Positions 9,314-18,630 of a DNA stretch of 64,000 nt are shown here, piece by piece. Each line of letters opens with the position of its first letter. Position 1 is the first letter of the stretch. The stretch comes from Arcicella aquatica (GTDB lineage Bacteria > Bacteroidota > Bacteroidia > Cytophagales > Spirosomataceae). The notes below the pieces were generated by a model. That model did not search any database. It was given only the letters and a program-made list of their open reading frames with translations, and was not told the DNA's origin. The DNA lies in contig NZ_JAYFUL010000006.1 of NCBI RefSeq assembly GCF_034928825.1, positions 1-64,000 on the forward strand, written 5' to 3'. A program made the translations under genes and the position numbers.

Positions 9314-9838
9314 TCAGTTTGTCTTCGTTTTGATGACATAATGATGCGTAACAACAGGCTTATGCATGACATAATCATTCATCCAGAAATCATTCCCTAT
9401 ATTAATATCTATTTCATTGACTACTTCAAACCCCAGTTTTTCATAAAAACTTTTTGCTTTGTTGGTTCTGTTTACATTCAGTTCTATATAATCACAATTT
9501 TCTGCTTGGGCTATTGCTACTATTTCCTGAATCATCATTTTGCCAAAGCCTTTTCCTTGTGTTTCAGGTAAAAAATAAATCTTATGTAATTTGATCATTT
9601 TTTCCTTTTTTTCAAAACCCGAAAACCCTACTGGCTTATCATTATCAGAAAAAAGCAGAAATTGGTTTGTTTCAAACTGCTTTGTAAGTGATGTATCGCT
9701 ATACATCATCTCTAGCATAAACAATGTTTGTTCTTCCGTCAAGATACCTCCATAGGTTGGTCTCCAAGTTTCATTCGCAATTTGTTGAATAATGGGTAAA
9801 TCCTGTAAACCAGCTTTTGCTATTTTGTAATCACTCAT
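9314..9838 (-). CDS. GNAT-family N-acetyltransferase
   Basis: 174-aa single-domain acetyltransferase. The acetyl-CoA-binding motif A is visible as YFLPETQGKGFGKMMIQEI (about 95-113), and ENCDYIELNVNRTNKAKSFYEKLGFEVV gives the usual C-terminal strand and helix. The N-terminal helices (IQQIANETWRPTYGGIL) match the common GNAT group found in many bacteria. The substrate is not predictable. It lies 6 bases downstream of the PlsC-like gene and is probably cotranscribed. Confidence 0.9.
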   Translation of the reverse strand: MSDYKIAKAGLQDLPIIQQIANETWRPTYGGILTEEQTLFMLEMMYSDTSLTKQFETNQFLLFSDNDKPVGFSGFEKKEKMIKLHKIYFLPETQGKGFGKMMIQEIVAIAQAENCDYIELNVNRTNKAKSFYEKLGFEVVNEIDINIGNDFWMNDYVMHKPVVTHHYVIKTKTN

Positions 9839-9844
9839 GATAAT

Positions 9845-10474
9845 CTATTTTTTGTCTTTTAATGAAAATAAAGCAGGATATTTAGGTGTAATATTCATAT
9901 AGTAGGCTTGAATACTATCCAAATCGGCTTCATAATTACCCGTTGGGTAAAATACGTCTAAAAATCCAGCTTCTTTGTTCTTATAATCTAAAAATCCTAA
10001 AATGATAGGTACTCCTGCTTTTAAGGCAATATGGTAAAATCCTGATTTCCATTCGCTTGTATAAGAGCGTGTGCCTTCTGCGGGAACAATTAATTGAATG
10101 GGTTGAGTGGAGGTTTTCAGTAACTGAGCCATCTCTTCTACTAAATTATTTTTTTTCTCCCTGTTTACAGGAATCCCGCCCAATGCGCGCATTAATATTC
10201 CTAATGGGAATTTAAACAAGGACGCTTTTGCCAAATAGCGAATCTGTAGTTTGACAGAATAAATGGTTGCCATACAAAAGACGTAGTCCCAATTAGAGGT
10301 ATGCGGAGCCGCAATAATCACAGCATGGTGGTATGAATTTACGCCATTGGGTGTATTATCGATAACTTTCCAACCTGAAAATTGTAGTATTAATTGACCT
10401 ATGATTTTTAACATGAAAGATTTCTGTAATTTCGTCGCCACAACAAAACTACCTATATTTGATTTTAGATTCAA
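9845..10474 (-). CDS. PlsC-like 1-acyl-glycerol-3-phosphate acyltransferase
   Basis: Membrane-associated acyltransferase of the PlsC superfamily. The HX4D catalytic box is APHTSNWDYVF (His58 to Asp63, counted from the first Met). The glycerophosphate-binding block IVPAEGTRSYTSEWKSGFYHIA follows around 120-140 in place of the usual FPEGTRS. It most resembles the short soluble-looking PlsC group common in Bacteroidota. The true start could be the internal Met at residue 21 (MLKIIGQLIL), which gives a more typical amphipathic N-terminus. It is divergent from surE across a 119-bp gap. Confidence 0.88.
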   Translation of the reverse strand: MNLKSNIGSFVVATKLQKSFMLKIIGQLILQFSGWKVIDNTPNGVNSYHHAVIIAAPHTSNWDYVFCMATIYSVKLQIRYLAKASLFKFPLGILMRALGGIPVNREKKNNLVEEMAQLLKTSTQPIQLIVPAEGTRSYTSEWKSGFYHIALKAGVPIILGFLDYKNKEAGFLDVFYPTGNYEADLDSIQAYYMNITPKYPALFSLKDKK

Positions 10475-10593
10475 AAGTAAAGATATTTTGGTATTATTAT
10501 TAGATATTTAATAATAATAATTAGAGCTAACAGCAACTAAAACATTAAATTTGATACAACAAACGCAGATTTTTAAAATACCGATTACAAACA

Positions 10594-11361
10594 ATGCAAA
10601 AACCACTCATATTGATTGCTAATGATGATTCAATAGCGGCGAAAGGGATAAAAACATTAGCAGAGATTATGTCTAGGATTGGCGAGGTATTCGTAGTAGC
10701 GCCTGATAGCCACCAGTCTGGAATGGGCCATGCTATTACGTTAGACAGACCACTCAGAGTGAACCCCGTAAAAGATTTTTTACCTAATGTAGAGGCTTAT
10801 CAATGCAGTGGAACACCTGCTGATTGTATAAAATTTGGAAAACACTTTTTATTAAAAGGTAGGAAAATAGATTTAGTAGTTTCGGGTATCAATCATGGCT
10901 CAAATTCTTCTATTTCAGTGATTTACAGTGGAACCATGTCGGCGGCGATAGAAGCAGCCATAGAAGGTATCCCAGCGATTGGGTTTTCGTTGTGTGATTT
11001 TGGTGCTGAAGCCGACTTTTCGCATACAGAAGAATACATCATTCAGATTGCAAACAAAGTATTGGCAAATGGCTTACCCAAAGGCATCGCCTTGAATGTA
11101 AACTTTCCTAAAAAATCTGATGAACCCCTTAAAGGTATTAAGGTGTGTCGTCAGACGGATGCCTTGTATCGCGAGACCTTTCAAGAAAGACAAGACCCGT
11201 ATGGAAAGTCATATTATTGGATGGATGGATTTCTTCAAAATAAAGATACCGCAGGGGGAAATGATGAAGATGCTTTGGCAGAAAACTATGTTTCAATAGT
11301 TCCCGCAAAATTTGATTTAACAGATTATCAAGCACTTGATACCATCAAAGAATGGTTTTAA
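10594..11361 (+). CDS. surE: 5'/3'-nucleotidase SurE
   Basis: Cytoplasmic metal-dependent nucleoside monophosphatase. The opening LILIANDDSIAAKGI holds the NDD metal ligands, GVFVVAPDSHQSGMGHAITL-type region follows (here EVFVVAPDSHQSGMGHAI), and SGTPADCIKFG and VSGINHGSNSS are the remaining family blocks. The length of 255 aa is standard. It is followed 40 bases later by the GH3-family gene in the same direction. Confidence 0.96.
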   Translation: MQKPLILIANDDSIAAKGIKTLAEIMSRIGEVFVVAPDSHQSGMGHAITLDRPLRVNPVKDFLPNVEAYQCSGTPADCIKFGKHFLLKGRKIDLVVSGINHGSNSSISVIYSGTMSAAIEAAIEGIPAIGFSLCDFGAEADFSHTEEYIIQIANKVLANGLPKGIALNVNFPKKSDEPLKGIKVCRQTDALYRETFQERQDPYGKSYYWMDGFLQNKDTAGGNDEDALAENYVSIVPAKFDLTDYQALDTIKEWF

Positions 11362-11401
11362 TGAGTGAAAACTTTAAACTTTTTCTGACGAATTAATTCC
11401 T

Positions 11402-12940
11402 ATGGCAATAGTTGGCAATATTTTAAAAAGAGGTATCGGATTGACAGGCCTGATAAAACGCCCAAAATCTAATTTAGCGAAGATTCAGCGTAAGACCTTG
11501 GTGAAGTTGTTGAATAAAGGACGCTTTACGCAATTTGGAGAGAAGTATCATTTTGAGGAAATTATGAATGCTGCATTGTTTTCGGACGATAAAGAATTCT
11601 ACACAAAATATAAGAAGCTTGTTCCTGTGTATGACTACAACAAGATGTTTGCAGAATGGTGGCACAAGACTTTGGCAGGAGAAAAGAATGTTTCGTGGGT
11701 AGGGAATGTGAAATATTTTGCGTTGAGTTCGGGTACTTCCGAGGCCGCTTCCAAGCATATTCCTGTTACGAAAGACATGGTGAAAGCCATCCACAGGACT
11801 TCCATTCGTCAAATTTTAGCATTATCTGCCTATAAAAATCTACCTTCTCAATTGTACGAAAAAGGCTATTTAATGCTTGGTGGAAGTACAAAATTGCAGG
11901 ATAAAGGTGATTATTTTGAAGGAGATTTGAGTGGGATTACTGCAGGGAAAATTCCGTTTTGGTTCGAACGTTTTTATAAACCCGGAAAAATCATTGCTGA
12001 AACTGCCGACTGGAGTGAAAAGCTGGATAAAATAACGAAGAAAGCAAAAGATTGGGATATTGGTTTTATTGTAGGAGTGCCAGCGTGGATTCAGATTTTG
12101 ATGGAAAAAATCATCAAAGAATATAACCTGAAAAACATTCACGAAATTTGGCCGAATTTAGAAATATATTGTCATGGGGGAGTAAGTTTTGAGCCCTATA
12201 AGCAAGGTTTTGCCAAATTACTTGGTCGCCCGATTACTTATATTGAAACATATTTAGCTTCAGAGGGTTTTTTGGCGTATCAGACCCACCCCAATAGCGA
12301 TATGCAGTTGGTGCTAAACAATGGGATTTTCTTTGAGTTTATCCCTTTTAATGACCGTAACTTTGATGAAGACGGTAGCATGGTTCAATACCCAGAAACG
12401 TTGATGATAGATGAAGTGGAGGAGGGTAAAGAATACGCGCTGTTGATTTCTACAGTATCTGGAGCATGGCGTTATCTGATAGGCGATACCATTAAGTTTA
12501 CCAATAAAAAACAAGCTGAAATTATTATTACAGGTAGAACAAAGCACTTTTTGAGTCTTTGTGGCGAACACCTTTCTGTGGATAATATGAATAAAGCCAT
12601 TGAATTGGCCTGTAAGCAATTTAATATCGATATCAGAGAGTTTACGGTAGTAGGTAAAAGGCTGGAAGATACCTTCGGGCATCATTGGTATGTGGGGACG
12701 GATGATCAAGTGGATGCTGAGGAATTGCTAAAATTTATAGATGAAACACTTTGCAGAATTAATGATGATTATCCCGTAGAGCGAAAACATGCTTTAAGAG
12801 GATTGGAAATCAGTGTGTTACCAGTAAAAGCTTTTTATGATTTTATGGCATCTAAAGGCAAAACAGGCGGACAACATAAATTCCCGAGAGTATTGAAGAA
12901 AAAAGACTTAATCGCTGAATGGGAAGCGTATATTCAATAG
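11402..12940 (+). CDS. GH3 auxin-responsive promoter family protein (acyl-adenylate/amidosynthetase type)
   Basis: 512-aa member of the GH3 superfamily of acyl-acid amidosynthetases, ANL-type adenylating enzymes known from plants and found widely in Bacteroidota with undetermined substrates. The ATP-binding P-loop-like motif LSSGTSEAASKHIPVT (about 110-125) is intact. YIETYLASEGFLAYQ and YLIGDTIKFTNK are further adenylation-core blocks. HKFPRVLKKKDLIAEWEAYI at the C-terminus matches the end typical of bacterial members. It probably forms an operon with surE. The reaction is inferred from the family; the acyl and amine substrates are unknown. Confidence 0.92.
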   Translation: MAIVGNILKRGIGLTGLIKRPKSNLAKIQRKTLVKLLNKGRFTQFGEKYHFEEIMNAALFSDDKEFYTKYKKLVPVYDYNKMFAEWWHKTLAGEKNVSWVGNVKYFALSSGTSEAASKHIPVTKDMVKAIHRTSIRQILALSAYKNLPSQLYEKGYLMLGGSTKLQDKGDYFEGDLSGITAGKIPFWFERFYKPGKIIAETADWSEKLDKITKKAKDWDIGFIVGVPAWIQILMEKIIKEYNLKNIHEIWPNLEIYCHGGVSFEPYKQGFAKLLGRPITYIETYLASEGFLAYQTHPNSDMQLVLNNGIFFEFIPFNDRNFDEDGSMVQYPETLMIDEVEEGKEYALLISTVSGAWRYLIGDTIKFTNKKQAEIIITGRTKHFLSLCGEHLSVDNMNKAIELACKQFNIDIREFTVVGKRLEDTFGHHWYVGTDDQVDAEELLKFIDETLCRINDDYPVERKHALRGLEISVLPVKAFYDFMASKGKTGGQHKFPRVLKKKDLIAEWEAYIQ

Positions 12941-12949
12941 TGCTGGGTA

Positions 12950-13270
12950 GGGAGTGTTGAGTGAGGGAATTTTTACCCGCAGATTTTACTGATTAACCCC
13001 GCAGATATTCGCTGATATAATTGTCTATGAATATCTGCGATAAAATCTCTGTGAATCTGCGGGTAAAGATATTACTTTTAAATTTTAAAAACTCATAGCT
13101 CAAATATTAGATAGTGCTGAGTTTGGGAAGTGCTGAGTTGGGAGTTTTGAGTGAGGGAATTTTTACCCGCAGATTTTACTGATTAACCCCGCAGATATTC
13201 GCTGTATACTTGTCTGCGGAAATCTGCGAGAAAATCTCTGTAAATCAGCGGGTAAAAATATTACTTTTAA
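12950..13270. repeat. Two tandem copies of a 140-bp inverted-repeat element
   Basis: This 361-bp gap between convergent genes holds two direct copies (about 12,950-13,090 and 13,128-13,270) of one unit. Each unit carries a long imperfect hairpin: TTTTACCCGCAGATTTTACT on the left (12,971 and 13,161) pairs with the complementary ATCTGCGGGTAAA-type arm about 85 bases later. Nested GCAGATATTCGC and ATATCTGCG segments extend the pairing. The outer ends are word-like repeats of the kind AGTGCTGAGT / ACTCATAGCTCA. No ORF is supported. Such units are dispersed intergenic repeats in this phylum and may act as bidirectional terminators here. Confidence 0.85.
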
Positions 13271-13301
13271 GACTCACAGCTCAAATCTCATAACTCAAAG
13301 C

Positions 13302-13916
13302 CTACAAAAACTGCTTCCAAAGAATCAACAACCCTGAAATAATAAAAATAATACCAGCTACTTGATTGATTCTCCTTAAAATTGTAGGCGTTAATACACT
13401 CTTCATTTTTTGAGCATAGAAGGCAATCAACGATTCAGCCAACATCGTAGCACATAAGCTTGCTATAAAAAAAATGATGGTTTCATTAAGGCTAAATCCT
13501 TCTACACCAGTTAAGTAAGTAGACGTAGTGAAAACTGCAATATAGTTTGAAGGATTGAGTAGATTCAATAATATACCTGACGTAAAGTAGTACAGAAAAG
13601 AGCCAAATTTCGATTTAGGATATACCAATTGGGTTTGCTGTTTAAACAAACTATTGAACCCAAGGATAAATAAAATAGATGCCCCAACAAGGGCAATAGT
13701 AATATTGAAATATTGAAACTTTGGTAGAAAACTAGTGCCAAATACTGCAAAAAACATCAAAATAGCATCCGCAGCCGTTACTCCTCCCGCAATTAATACT
13801 CCTCTTCGAAACCCAATATCAATACTAGTTTGTATCAATCTGAAAAACGCCGGCCCAAAAGTAAAACACAATAAGAATCCATAAAGGAATCCAAAAACAA
13901 TCGCATTAATTATCAT
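13302..13916 (-). CDS. LysE-family translocator
   Basis: 204-aa inner-membrane protein with about six hydrophobic segments. The N-terminal pattern GFLYGFLLCFTFGPAFFRLI is the LysE/RhtB signature region, in which a Gly-Pro pair follows the first helix. Family members export amino acids or related metabolites; the substrate here is not predictable. It sits 4 bases downstream of the Nudix gene and is likely cotranscribed with it. Confidence 0.87.
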   Translation of the reverse strand: MIINAIVFGFLYGFLLCFTFGPAFFRLIQTSIDIGFRRGVLIAGGVTAADAILMFFAVFGTSFLPKFQYFNITIALVGASILFILGFNSLFKQQTQLVYPKSKFGSFLYYFTSGILLNLLNPSNYIAVFTTSTYLTGVEGFSLNETIIFFIASLCATMLAESLIAFYAQKMKSVLTPTILRRINQVAGIIFIISGLLILWKQFL

Positions 13917-13920
13917 AAAT

Positions 13921-14469
13921 TTAAATTCCTTTCAAACGTGCCACTTTCAGAATTGTTGCAATACTTAATGAATCCGTAATTTCGGAATCCATTACCATTC
14001 TGATTGCTTCAACTAAACTCACTTTTTTCAACACCAAAATCTCAGTATCATCTGGTTCGGCCTCTCCATAGGTTAAACCTTCTGCCAGAAACATAAAACC
14101 AACCTCGTCGGTTACAGAATTTGATGTATGAAGTTTTCCTAATTCCGTCCATTTTTCTGCTTCTATGCCTGTTTCTTCTTTTAATTCACGCCGAGCTGAT
14201 TCCAGAATATCTACCTCAAAAGAGCCACCCCCCATGGGAATCTCCCATGTATATTCGTTTAAAGTATATCGATACTGGCCAACTAACCAAGTATTGTTTT
14301 CTTCGTCGAGTGGTAAAACTGCGGCTGCTCTGTTCTTGAAATGAGCTACCCCATAAATACCTGCTTCGCCGTTAGGCTTAATTACCTCTTCGTGGCGAAT
14401 ATTTACCCACGGATTATCATAAACTTCACGAGACGATATCGTCTTCCAAGGATTATCAAAAGTTGTCAT
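13921..14469 (-). CDS. Nudix hydrolase, ADP-ribose pyrophosphatase-like
   Basis: 182-aa hydrolase of nucleoside-diphosphate-linked compounds. The Nudix box is MGGGSFEVDILESARRELKE followed by ETG; its spacing has one residue more than the canonical GX5EX7REUXEEXGU, but the REL-EE-G core is intact. The surrounding pattern (NPWVNIRHEEV near the start, LGKLHTSNSVTDEVGFMFLAEGL after the box) fits the ADP-ribose / sugar-nucleotide branch. First gene of a two-gene unit with the LysE-family transporter, divergent from the CDF transporter. Confidence 0.9.
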   Translation of the reverse strand: MTTFDNPWKTISSREVYDNPWVNIRHEEVIKPNGEAGIYGVAHFKNRAAAVLPLDEENNTWLVGQYRYTLNEYTWEIPMGGGSFEVDILESARRELKEETGIEAEKWTELGKLHTSNSVTDEVGFMFLAEGLTYGEAEPDDTEILVLKKVSLVEAIRMVMDSEITDSLSIATILKVARLKGI

Positions 14470-14542
14470 TTTGCAAAGGTATAATAGTATGTTCTAAAAT
14501 TAAAATATGAATTTCGTACCTTTGTGATTAAATATACGAAGA

Positions 14543-15529
14543 ATGTCTCCTAAATATAAATTAATACTTACATCATTTGTGGTGAGTACACTATTGATGA
14601 TTGTAAAATTCATTGCTTATTATTTAACTTATTCAAGTGCTATCCTAACGGATGCGCTAGAATCAATCATTAATGTAGTAGCCAGTGGTTTTGCTTTTTA
14701 TGCGGTTTATTTAGCATCGCTCCCCAAAGATTTGAACCACCCTTACGGACATGGTAAAATCGAATTTTTTTCAGCAGGATTAGAAGGCGTACTTATCACG
14801 CTGGCTAGTATATTTATCATATTTCACTCGTTACAAGGTTTTGTTAATCCTTTGCCTTTGAATGACCTAAATGTTGGCCTCGTTATTATTTCTGCGGGTG
14901 CTTTGATTAATTATTTTTTAGGGTATGCGATAGAAAAAGAAGGAACCAATCAAAACTCACCAACACTTATTGCTGATGGGAAACACCTAAAATTAGATGC
15001 TATGAGTGGTATTATTCTGATTATTGCTATTGGTTTAATCATTCTCACAGGGGCTTTATGGATAGATGGCTTGGCTTCTATCATTTTTGCTGTTTTTATG
15101 GGCATTAGTGGCATCAAAATTATCAGGAAATCAATTGGTGGATTAATGGATGAAACCAATGATAACATCCTACATAGTATCGTAGAAATCCTCAAAAATA
15201 ATCAAAAGAAAGAATGGATAGATGTCCATAACCTAAGGATACAAGAGTACGGTTCCGACCTCCACATTGACTGTCACCTAACTTTACCCAACTATTGGGT
15301 ATTAGATAAAGTACATGATACCGTTCATGAATTTGAAGAAATTTTAGGCAAAGAATTTGACTCAAACGTAGAGTTTTTTATTCATGCCGACCCATGTTTG
15401 CCAGATTGCTGTCATCATTGCAAAATTGAAAATTGCCCTATCAGGCAGCATGAGCAGACTAAAAATATTGAATGGAATAAAATTAATTTATCATTAAATC
15501 AGAAGCATTTTCTTGAAGACATTTCATAA
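14543..15529 (+). CDS. Cation diffusion facilitator (CDF) metal transporter
   Basis: 328-aa inner-membrane metal/proton antiporter. Transmembrane helices cover about residues 7-200. The metal-site motif LTDALESIINV (Asp and the following residues of TM2) and the HPYGHGKIEFFSAGLEG loop are diagnostic. TM5 contains LKLDAMSGIILI, with the second Asp. The cytoplasmic C-terminal domain (about 210-300) has the usual alpha-beta fold and is extended by a Cys/His-rich tail, CLPDCCHHCKIENCP, that could bind metal and is not universal in the family. The gene overlaps the next one by 17 bases. Zn, Fe or Mn could be the substrate. Confidence 0.93.
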   Translation: MSPKYKLILTSFVVSTLLMIVKFIAYYLTYSSAILTDALESIINVVASGFAFYAVYLASLPKDLNHPYGHGKIEFFSAGLEGVLITLASIFIIFHSLQGFVNPLPLNDLNVGLVIISAGALINYFLGYAIEKEGTNQNSPTLIADGKHLKLDAMSGIILIIAIGLIILTGALWIDGLASIIFAVFMGISGIKIIRKSIGGLMDETNDNILHSIVEILKNNQKKEWIDVHNLRIQEYGSDLHIDCHLTLPNYWVLDKVHDTVHEFEEILGKEFDSNVEFFIHADPCLPDCCHHCKIENCPIRQHEQTKNIEWNKINLSLNQKHFLEDIS

Positions 15530-16340
15530 AGTTGTCATCGTTATACTCATCGTAAGTTGCATTTCATGTTTGAAGAGCTTCAAAATGAACGACGAAGCCG
15601 TTGATAAATATTATAGTCAACACCCACCAAAACCCACCTTTTCATACTTTAATTACGAAGGCAACAAGTATTTCTATGCATCGTCTGGCGATACTACCAA
15701 ACCTATGCTTTTTTTGATTCATGGTGCTCCGGGGGCGTGGTCTGGGTATAAAGAGTTTTTAGCGGATAGTTTGCTCTTGGAAAAATACCAAATAGTAGTA
15801 CCCGACCGTTCAGGCTATAATAATTCTGGGCATAAGGTGACTTCTATCGAAGAACAAGCCAAAATATTCTACCAAATCATTAAGATGAAAAAGCCTTCGG
15901 GCGTTGTTTTGTTGGGGCGTTCGTATGGGGCAGGTGTGGCGGCTAGAATGGCCGCAGAGTATCCTGCATTTATTAAAGCTTTGATGTTGGTGTCACCCGC
16001 ATGCGACCCATCTCTCGAAAAATTCTGGTGGTTTTCAAAGCCTATCAATTCAAAATTCGCAAGGTTATTTTTACCTCAATATATCAATGCGGCTAGCGAC
16101 GAAAAGTTTAACCACGTAACGGAATTAAAAAAGCTATTGCCTTTTTGGCGAAAAATTACTTGCCCCGTTACCATTTTGCAAGGAGGGAAAGATTGGATTA
16201 TTGAAACAACCAATGGACAGTTTGTGGCAAATTCCTTGGAAAATGCCCCTCATCGCTTGATTTATTTACCCGAAAACGGGCATTTAATCACTACAGAACG
16301 TTATGAACTTGTAAAATCTATTTTGCTGGAAAATAACTAA
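15513..16340 (+). CDS. Alpha/beta hydrolase, probable lipoprotein
   Basis: 275-aa hydrolase with an N-terminal hydrophobic segment (VVIVILIVSCISC) that looks like a signal sequence, with Cys19 as possible lipid attachment site. The oxyanion motif LIHGAPGAWSGY, the nucleophile elbow LLGRSYGAG (Ser) and the C-terminal ENGHLITTE (His) form a complete triad with Asp of GGKDWIIE. The start lies inside the 3' end of the CDF gene (17-base overlap), so the two are translated from one message. The substrate is unknown. Confidence 0.88.
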   Translation: MKTFHKVVIVILIVSCISCLKSFKMNDEAVDKYYSQHPPKPTFSYFNYEGNKYFYASSGDTTKPMLFLIHGAPGAWSGYKEFLADSLLLEKYQIVVPDRSGYNNSGHKVTSIEEQAKIFYQIIKMKKPSGVVLLGRSYGAGVAARMAAEYPAFIKALMLVSPACDPSLEKFWWFSKPINSKFARLFLPQYINAASDEKFNHVTELKKLLPFWRKITCPVTILQGGKDWIIETTNGQFVANSLENAPHRLIYLPENGHLITTERYELVKSILLENN

Positions 16341-16471
16341 TAAATGCTTTTAGAGTCCTTAAAAATCTTCATTAAACATTAAAATTCCCTTAAAATACGC
16401 CTTTTACAATTTTCATTATAGTTCTTTCTGGCTAATATTCCTTAATTTTGATTAAAGCAAACGAACATCGT

Positions 16472-17152
16472 ATGAGAATATTAGTAATAGAAGACGAAAT
16501 AAAGACGGTGCAACTCATCAAACAAGGGCTTGAAGAACAGCAATGTGAAGTGGATGTAGCCTATGATGGCAATATGGGGTTTCAGCTCGCTTCTCGCAAT
16601 CATTATAATTTAATCATCTCTGATATCATCTTACCCGGCATTAATGGTTTAGAACTTTGTAAAAAACTTCGAGCAAATGGCATTTCTTTTCCAATCCTCC
16701 TCCTCACGGCCCTTGGTACTACTGATGATAAAATCATCGGGCTTGATAGTGGTGCCGACGATTATCTGGTAAAGCCCTTTGAATTCAAAGAATTAATGGC
16801 CAGAATCCGTGCTTTAACCCGCAGAAGCATAGGCTCTATACAAACAGCTAATACGCTGAAAATATCGGATTTGGAAATGGATTTAGAAAGCAAGAGTGTG
16901 TCGAGGGGGGGTAAAGAGATCGTATTGACAGCCAAAGAGTTTTCGTTGCTAGAATATTTTATCAGGCACCAAGGACGCGTAATTTCTAAAGCTGAACTCG
17001 CCGAAAAAATTTGGGATGTAACCTTTGATACGGGTACTAACGTAATAGAAGTGTATGTAAACTTTGTCCGCAAAAAAATTGACAAAGATTTTGATACCAA
17101 ACTATTACATACACAGATTGGGATGGGTTATGTACTGAAAATACCAAATTGA
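16472..17152 (+). CDS. OmpR/PhoB-family response regulator
   Basis: Two-domain transcription factor. The receiver domain (1-115) has the acidic pocket VIEDE, the phospho-acceptor Asp in IISDIILPG and the conserved Lys in DYLVKPFEF. The C-terminal winged helix (about 130-225) ends GMGYVLK as usual for OmpR-type regulators. I use the ATG at 16,472 and not the TTG eight codons earlier, since MRILVIEDE is the standard family start. The stop codon shares one base with the kinase ATG, so the pair is translationally coupled. The target genes are unknown. Confidence 0.95.
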   Translation: MRILVIEDEIKTVQLIKQGLEEQQCEVDVAYDGNMGFQLASRNHYNLIISDIILPGINGLELCKKLRANGISFPILLLTALGTTDDKIIGLDSGADDYLVKPFEFKELMARIRALTRRSIGSIQTANTLKISDLEMDLESKSVSRGGKEIVLTAKEFSLLEYFIRHQGRVISKAELAEKIWDVTFDTGTNVIEVYVNFVRKKIDKDFDTKLLHTQIGMGYVLKIPN

Positions 17153-18537
17153 TGATTAATATTCGCTCCAGACTTACTTACCAATTCATCGCATTGGTAA
17201 CGGCCATCTTACTACTTTTTTCAGTAGGAGTATATTTCTTTAGTAAGCTGTATCTTGAAAAACGTTTTTATAAACGCCTACAAGACCGTGCCATTACTAC
17301 CACTACCTTGCTCTTCGATTTACAAGCAACTGATTCGACCGTACTGAGATTGGTCAATATTTCGGATAAAGAATTATTGATTGACGAAAATATTTTTGTG
17401 TATGATGAAATCAGTAAGATGATAGTGTTTTCATCCAACAATGGCAATCTGCTTTCACGCCAACAGTTGTTGCCCTTGATGAAATCTGACCAGATAACTA
17501 CCTACGCCCGTGTTGGCGACTATCAGGTACTGGGCATACACCTGAGAAAAGGAGAGTCTGACAACTGGGTCGTAGTAAGTGCTATTGATAAAAACGGCAT
17601 AGAAGCCTTAGACGACCTGAGGCGAATCTTGATGATTATGATACTGGCAGGTATTTTACTACTAGGACTATCAGGCTGGTTTTTCGCTGATAGGGCACTG
17701 GCTCCGATGTCGGGTATTATTAAACAGGTAAATGGTATTTTCCCTGAGTATGTCGCCAAAAGGGTAGAACACCCCAATCGCTCAGATGAAATAGGGTTGT
17801 TGGTGGCTACTTTTAACCAACTATTAGATAGGATTGAGGATGCCCTGATTATGCAAAAAATGTTTATTGCCAATGTCTCGCATGAATTAAAGAATCCTCT
17901 TACCAAAATATATTCGCAGATAGACGTAGCCTTAATGCAAAAAAGGAGTCCAGAAGTATATGAAAAAAGCTTAAATTCTTTAAAAGAAGATACTACTACC
18001 TTAATTCAGCTAACCAATACCCTTTTAAACTTGGCAAATACCATCGTCAGTTCAGAAAGCGTACAAAAAACGCCTATCCGAATGGATGAGTTACTTTGGG
18101 AAACCAAAGGACAACTTCAAAAATGGCATGAAGATTATCAGGTACAAATTAATTTCCTAGACTTCCCCGAAGACGAAGAATCGTTAATTCTCCAAGGCAA
18201 TGAAGCATCATTAAAGGTAGTATTGATGAATTTAATGGATAATGCTTGTAAGTTTTCAAACGATAATACAGTAATTGTCACCTTCTTAGCCAATCAAGAA
18301 GGCATTAAAATATCCTTTATGAACAAAGGCTCGATTATTCCAGCGTCTGATTTACCCTTCATCTTCCATCCATTTTATCGGAGCAATGCCACTGCTCAGG
18401 CCACCAAAGGACATGGTGTTGGCTTGGCGATAGTCTCGCAAGTTACTCGCCTACACAAAGGCGAAGTCACAGTAGTATCAGATAAAAACGGAACCATCTT
18501 CACGTTATCGTTTCCCAAAAACACTGAGCAATTTTAA
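17152..18537 (+). CDS. Sensor histidine kinase, HAMP-containing
   Basis: Membrane sensor partner of the preceding regulator. It has two transmembrane segments (about 9-33 and 160-184) that enclose a periplasmic sensor loop, a HAMP domain (about 185-238), HisKA with the phospho-His in NVSHELKNPLTKI, and a HATPase_c domain with N box NLMDNACKFS and G box GHGVGLAIVSQV. It starts at the ATG that overlaps the regulator stop codon (TGATG). The architecture resembles copper- or envelope-type sensors (CusS/ArlS-like), but the signal cannot be predicted. Confidence 0.94.
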   Translation: MINIRSRLTYQFIALVTAILLLFSVGVYFFSKLYLEKRFYKRLQDRAITTTTLLFDLQATDSTVLRLVNISDKELLIDENIFVYDEISKMIVFSSNNGNLLSRQQLLPLMKSDQITTYARVGDYQVLGIHLRKGESDNWVVVSAIDKNGIEALDDLRRILMIMILAGILLLGLSGWFFADRALAPMSGIIKQVNGIFPEYVAKRVEHPNRSDEIGLLVATFNQLLDRIEDALIMQKMFIANVSHELKNPLTKIYSQIDVALMQKRSPEVYEKSLNSLKEDTTTLIQLTNTLLNLANTIVSSESVQKTPIRMDELLWETKGQLQKWHEDYQVQINFLDFPEDEESLILQGNEASLKVVLMNLMDNACKFSNDNTVIVTFLANQEGIKISFMNKGSIIPASDLPFIFHPFYRSNATAQATKGHGVGLAIVSQVTRLHKGEVTVVSDKNGTIFTLSFPKNTEQF

Positions 18538-18630
18538 GGTAAATTTAATGTGAGTTTAATTCTTGTTTAAGTTAAGGGGTGTTAGTTTGTATCATCAAAA
18601 ACAACAACAATTACTTAAACAGGAACAATC

